Assembly (NCBI RefSeq): GCF_004310685.1
Contig: NZ_SISG01000001.1
Location: 1,240,001 to 1,304,000 of the forward strand
DNA: 64,000 bases
Source of the DNA: Glaciihabitans arcticus
GTDB taxonomy: Bacteria; Actinomycetota; Actinomycetes; Actinomycetales; Microbacteriaceae
Direction of reading: 5' to 3'
Part shown: one piece after another, positions 61,869 to 64,000 of the stretch
Numbering within the stretch: the first letter of the stretch is position 1
How the letters are laid out: every line of letters starts with the position of its first letter
Position numbers and translations under genes: made by a program
Notes under the pieces: generated by a model
Told to the model about the DNA's origin: nothing
The model's database searches: none
Seen by the model: the letters and a program-made list of their open reading frames with translations, nothing else

Positions 61869-62099
61869 ATGACCCAGCACGCCGATTTCCTGCGGAACGC
61901 GTCCGACGGAACCCGGGTCGTGATCCGCCATCTCCTGCACAACGAGGAGAAGTCCGCGACGGATGTTCTCGGCTACCTGTCCGGCAGCAACGAGACGCAG
62001 GTCGTCGTCGCCACGGCGAAGGGGCTGGTCACTGTCGAGCTCGCCGACGTGATCGCGGCGAAGGAGATTCCGCCGCCTCCCGCTCCCCGCCCGCGCTAG
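61869..62099 (+). CDS. Small SH3-like protein (N-terminal domain of Rv0428c-type acetyltransferases)
   Basis: A 76-residue protein: RVVIRHLLHNEEKSATDVLGYL, then VVVATAKGLVTVELADVIAAKEIPP. This matches the small SH3-like beta-barrel that begins actinobacterial GNAT proteins of the Rv0428c type, but no acetyltransferase domain follows: the frame stops with TAG in the proline-rich end. The stop forms CTAG with the stop of the convergent exporter gene. Databases often label such proteins acetyltransferase, which the sequence does not support. Role unknown. Confidence 0.7.
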   Translation: MTQHADFLRNASDGTRVVIRHLLHNEEKSATDVLGYLSGSNETQVVVATAKGLVTVELADVIAAKEIPPPPAPRPR

Positions 62100-62866
62100 T
62101 TTCTCTTCAGGGCGCGCACGACCAGCTGGACGCCGACCGCGATCAGGAACGCGGCGAAGAGAATGTTGGCAACGAGCGGGCTGAGCGCCGCTGCCGCAAT
62201 GGCACCGAGCGCAGTCGTGGCACACGCCGAGATTCCGATGACTGCGGCCGCACCAATGTCCACATTTCGGCGCCGTGCGTTGCCGAACGTTCCCGAGATG
62301 GCCGTGGGCACCATCACCAGCAGTGAGGTGCCCTTGGCCACGAGGTCGCTCGCCCCGAAGAGCAGGATGAGCACGGGGACAATCACCGCGCCTCCACCGA
62401 TCCCGAGCAGGCCGGACAGAACACCGACGACGAGGCCCGTCAGCACGAGAGCACCCATGCTCAGCAGGTTCAACTCGACCGAGGCATCACGCGAGGGAAT
62501 GACCAGGAAGAGCGACACGACGACTACCGCGATGAAGCCGATAAAGCCCCACTGGATTGCGCGTCGGGGCAGGATCGCGAGCAGGTGGGTACCGATCTGG
62601 GCGCCCACGATGGCCCCGATCGCAAGCAGCAGGGCGGCCGCCCAGTCGACGTTGCCAGTGGCGGCGTAGCTCACCACACCGATGAGCGAGATCGGCACGA
62701 TCGCTGCGAGGGAGGTGCCGCTCGCGAGTCGCGGGTCGAAGCGCGCGGCCAGGACGAGAGCCGGAACGATGAGAATGCCACCGCCCACCCCGAACAGGCC
62801 GGAGAGTAGACCCGCCACGAGCCCGATGGAGACGAAGATCAGCCAGTCGAGGGGTCGTCGGGTCAC
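62096..62866 (-). CDS. Sulfite exporter TauE/SafE family protein
   Basis: A 256-residue membrane protein with about eight segments and the paired glycine-rich motifs GLLSGLFGVGGGILIVPAL and GVLSGLLGIGGGAVIVPVL that mark the TauE/SafE fold. Members export sulfite, sulfoacetate or other organic anions, or take up substrates; specificity cannot be read. Starts at GTG 62866, nine bases after the stop of the small winged-helix gene, so probably cotranscribed with it. Confidence 0.92.
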   Translation of the reverse strand: MTRRPLDWLIFVSIGLVAGLLSGLFGVGGGILIVPALVLAARFDPRLASGTSLAAIVPISLIGVVSYAATGNVDWAAALLLAIGAIVGAQIGTHLLAILPRRAIQWGFIGFIAVVVVSLFLVIPSRDASVELNLLSMGALVLTGLVVGVLSGLLGIGGGAVIVPVLILLFGASDLVAKGTSLLVMVPTAISGTFGNARRRNVDIGAAAVIGISACATTALGAIAAAALSPLVANILFAAFLIAVGVQLVVRALKRN

Positions 62867-62875
62867 CCGTCAAGC

Positions 62876-63208
62876 CTAGGCCGCGTGCGCCTCGGCCCGT
62901 GCCCGGCGGTCGGCACGAAGGTCGCCCAGCACGGATCCAAGCTCGGCGATCGACACGAGCACACGGCGGGGACCGTCGAGGTCTCCCCCGCCGATGATGC
63001 CCAGTGTCTCGAGCTGGAAGGTGAGGCGCATCGACTTGCGCTCGGCAAGCCGAAGGGCCGCCGCGAGTGCCGGCCGGGAGAACGCACCGCTCTGCACGAC
63101 CAGTTCGATCACGCGATCGATGAGGTCGTACTCGGTCGGAAAGATCGGTGCGCTGAAGTCCAGGTTGTCGCCGAAAGGGTCAGCGGCGGGGTGGTCGAGT
63201 TCGTGCAT
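62876..63208 (-). CDS. Small protein resembling the FtsK gamma winged-helix domain
   Basis: A 110-residue cytosolic protein. Residues about 24-85 (YDLIDRVIELVVQSGAFSR, then AALRLAERKSMRLTFQLETL and GIIGGGDLDGPRRVLV) follow the pattern of the FtsK gamma domain, which reads KOPS sequences near the chromosome terminus: helix, leucine-rich recognition region, and a G-I-V/I-G turn before the wing. No motor domain is attached. It could be a transcription regulator with this fold. Match is by pattern only. Confidence 0.7.
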   Translation of the reverse strand: MHELDHPAADPFGDNLDFSAPIFPTEYDLIDRVIELVVQSGAFSRPALAAALRLAERKSMRLTFQLETLGIIGGGDLDGPRRVLVSIAELGSVLGDLRADRRARAEAHAA

Positions 63209-63249
63209 GACTATGGTTCGGAGCGCCGCCGGCCCCGGTTGTCACCCCA

Positions 63250-63855
63250 TTACGAGGGGTACGGCTCATCCTTCAACAGCTTCGCGAGGTGCGCGGCATT
63301 AGCCGCGACTGCTTTGGTGGCGGATGCAACGGCCTCGGGCACCTGCGGCAGGTCGACGTAGTCGCGGCTCCCCATGGCCTCGTCATTCCAGTAGGTCGAG
63401 CCCTGCGCGGGAATGGTGAATCCGACGTCGCCGAGGCCCTGGAAGAGCTGCGACGCAATGTGGTGGGCACCGTCCTCATTGCCCACGACACCGACGATGG
63501 CCACCTTGTTGTACATCGTGAGCCGCCCGGCGTCATCCTTTTCGCTCAGTTCGGCATCGAGACGTTCGAGCACCTGCATGCCGACGCTGGGCAGCTGGCC
63601 CATCCACGTCGGGGTCGACACGATCAGGATGTCAGCGGCGAGGATCTTCGCGCGGATGCCGGGCCACTCGTCGCCAGCGCCTTCGTCGACCGTCACGCCG
63701 GGGCTGACGTGGAAGTCGACGACGCGCACGATCTCCCCCGTGACGTCGTGGTCGGCGAGTTCGGACAGGATGTCCTTGGCGAGCTTCTCGCTGCTCGAGG
63801 CGGCCGGTGAGGCCTTGAGGGTGCAGACGAGGGCGAGTGCGGTGAGTTCTGACAT
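63250..63855 (-). CDS. Flavodoxin family protein / NAD(P)H-dependent oxidoreductase
   Basis: A 201-residue flavodoxin-like protein of the WrbA/FMN-reductase type. ALVCTLKASPAASSSEKL is the FMN phosphate loop, ILIVSTPTWMGQLPS the isoalloxazine loop, and VGNEDGAHHIASQLFQGL the third. Likely reduces quinones, nitro compounds or another acceptor with FMN. 41 bases from the end of the winged-helix gene on the same strand. Confidence 0.88.
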   Translation of the reverse strand: MSELTALALVCTLKASPAASSSEKLAKDILSELADHDVTGEIVRVVDFHVSPGVTVDEGAGDEWPGIRAKILAADILIVSTPTWMGQLPSVGMQVLERLDAELSEKDDAGRLTMYNKVAIVGVVGNEDGAHHIASQLFQGLGDVGFTIPAQGSTYWNDEAMGSRDYVDLPQVPEAVASATKAVAANAAHLAKLLKDEPYPS

Positions 63856-63929
63856 GCTCCCAGACTCGCTGGTGCGTCCAGCGAGTGTCCAGTCGGTGGT
63901 CAGCGTTCCCAGCCGATTGTGCGGCGCGA

Positions 63930-64000
63930 CTAGGTGAGGACCCCGGTGATGAACGCAGCGACAATCCCGACCAGGGTGGCGCCAAGCGCGATCTTCGCGG
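63930..64000 (-). CDS. Small membrane protein, 3' end (partial)
   Basis: Read on the minus strand the last 22 codons give KIALGATLVGIVAAFITGVL-T and TAG. This is a single hydrophobic helix with no charged tail, as at the end of a small membrane protein. The rest lies outside the window, and the product cannot be named. Flavodoxin gene follows 75 bases later in the same direction. Confidence 0.45.
   Translation of the reverse strand, partial: AKIALGATLVGIVAAFITGVLT

Overview
The window is a high-GC, densely packed stretch with frequent GTG starts and 4-base gene overlaps, as expected for a chromosome of a high-GC Gram-positive (Actinobacteria). The gene order leuS / comEA / comEC / holA / rpsT, the actinobacterial protein types (App1, WYL regulator, Ski2-like helicase with a DUF3516-type tail, Rv0428c-like SH3 domain) and the protein style suggest the family Microbacteriaceae; this is inference, and no rRNA or other marker is present to fix a genus. 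I see no tRNA, rRNA, CRISPR array, IS element or phage gene. No gene-free stretch exceeds 300 bases.

Layout. 1-1.7 kb: end of a PTS IIB gene and ulaA (ascorbate-type PTS). 1.7-4.5 kb: epimerase, aminotransferase, alpha/beta hydrolase. 4.5-14.3 kb: conserved housekeeping block rpsT, holA, comEC, comEA, leuS, interrupted between comEA and leuS by a 2-kb cassette (epoxide hydrolase-like gene plus WYL regulator) flanked by a duplicate of the leuS 3' end. 14.3-16.5 kb: divergent pabB and pabC-like genes for p-aminobenzoate. 16.5-17.2 kb: DedA protein. 17.2-21.5 kb: five-gene osmoprotectant-type ABC operon with two substrate-binding lipoproteins, followed by a TetR regulator. 22.5-30.5 kb: App1-type phosphatase, GH15 enzyme, dienelactone hydrolase, winged-helix protein, hydrolase, MacB/FtsX-type ABC exporter. 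30.5-37.2 kb: sugar-uptake locus (LacI regulator, GH13 glucosidase, binding protein, two permeases). 37.2-50.9 kb: prenyltransferase, MFS exporter, two lipases/hydrolases, alditol oxidase, Ski2-like helicase, large membrane protein of unknown role, nucleoside hydrolase, hydrolase/TetR pair, unusual SDR. 51-61.7 kb: an expanded Pst-type phosphate ABC locus. 61.8-64 kb: small proteins, TauE/SafE exporter, flavodoxin.

The most interesting region is the Pst-type locus. On the minus strand it reads pstC, pstA (with a long Arg/Ala-rich tail), pstS (membrane-anchored), an 857-residue membrane-anchored PBP-like protein, a 693-residue secreted PBP fused to Ig-like domains, a sortase-fold protein lacking the catalytic His and Cys, and pstB. 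It looks like a phosphate importer with a built-in cell-surface assembly of three different binding-like proteins and a pseudo-sortase; I do not recognise it as a described system.

Other signals worth attention are the leuS-tail duplication, a set of intergenic palindromic or tandem elements sitting mostly between convergent genes (25.5, 28.4, 38.1, 50.9 kb), and two promoters that imply leaderless transcripts with operators overlapping them (lacI at 37.15 kb, hydrolase/TetR at 48.0 kb).
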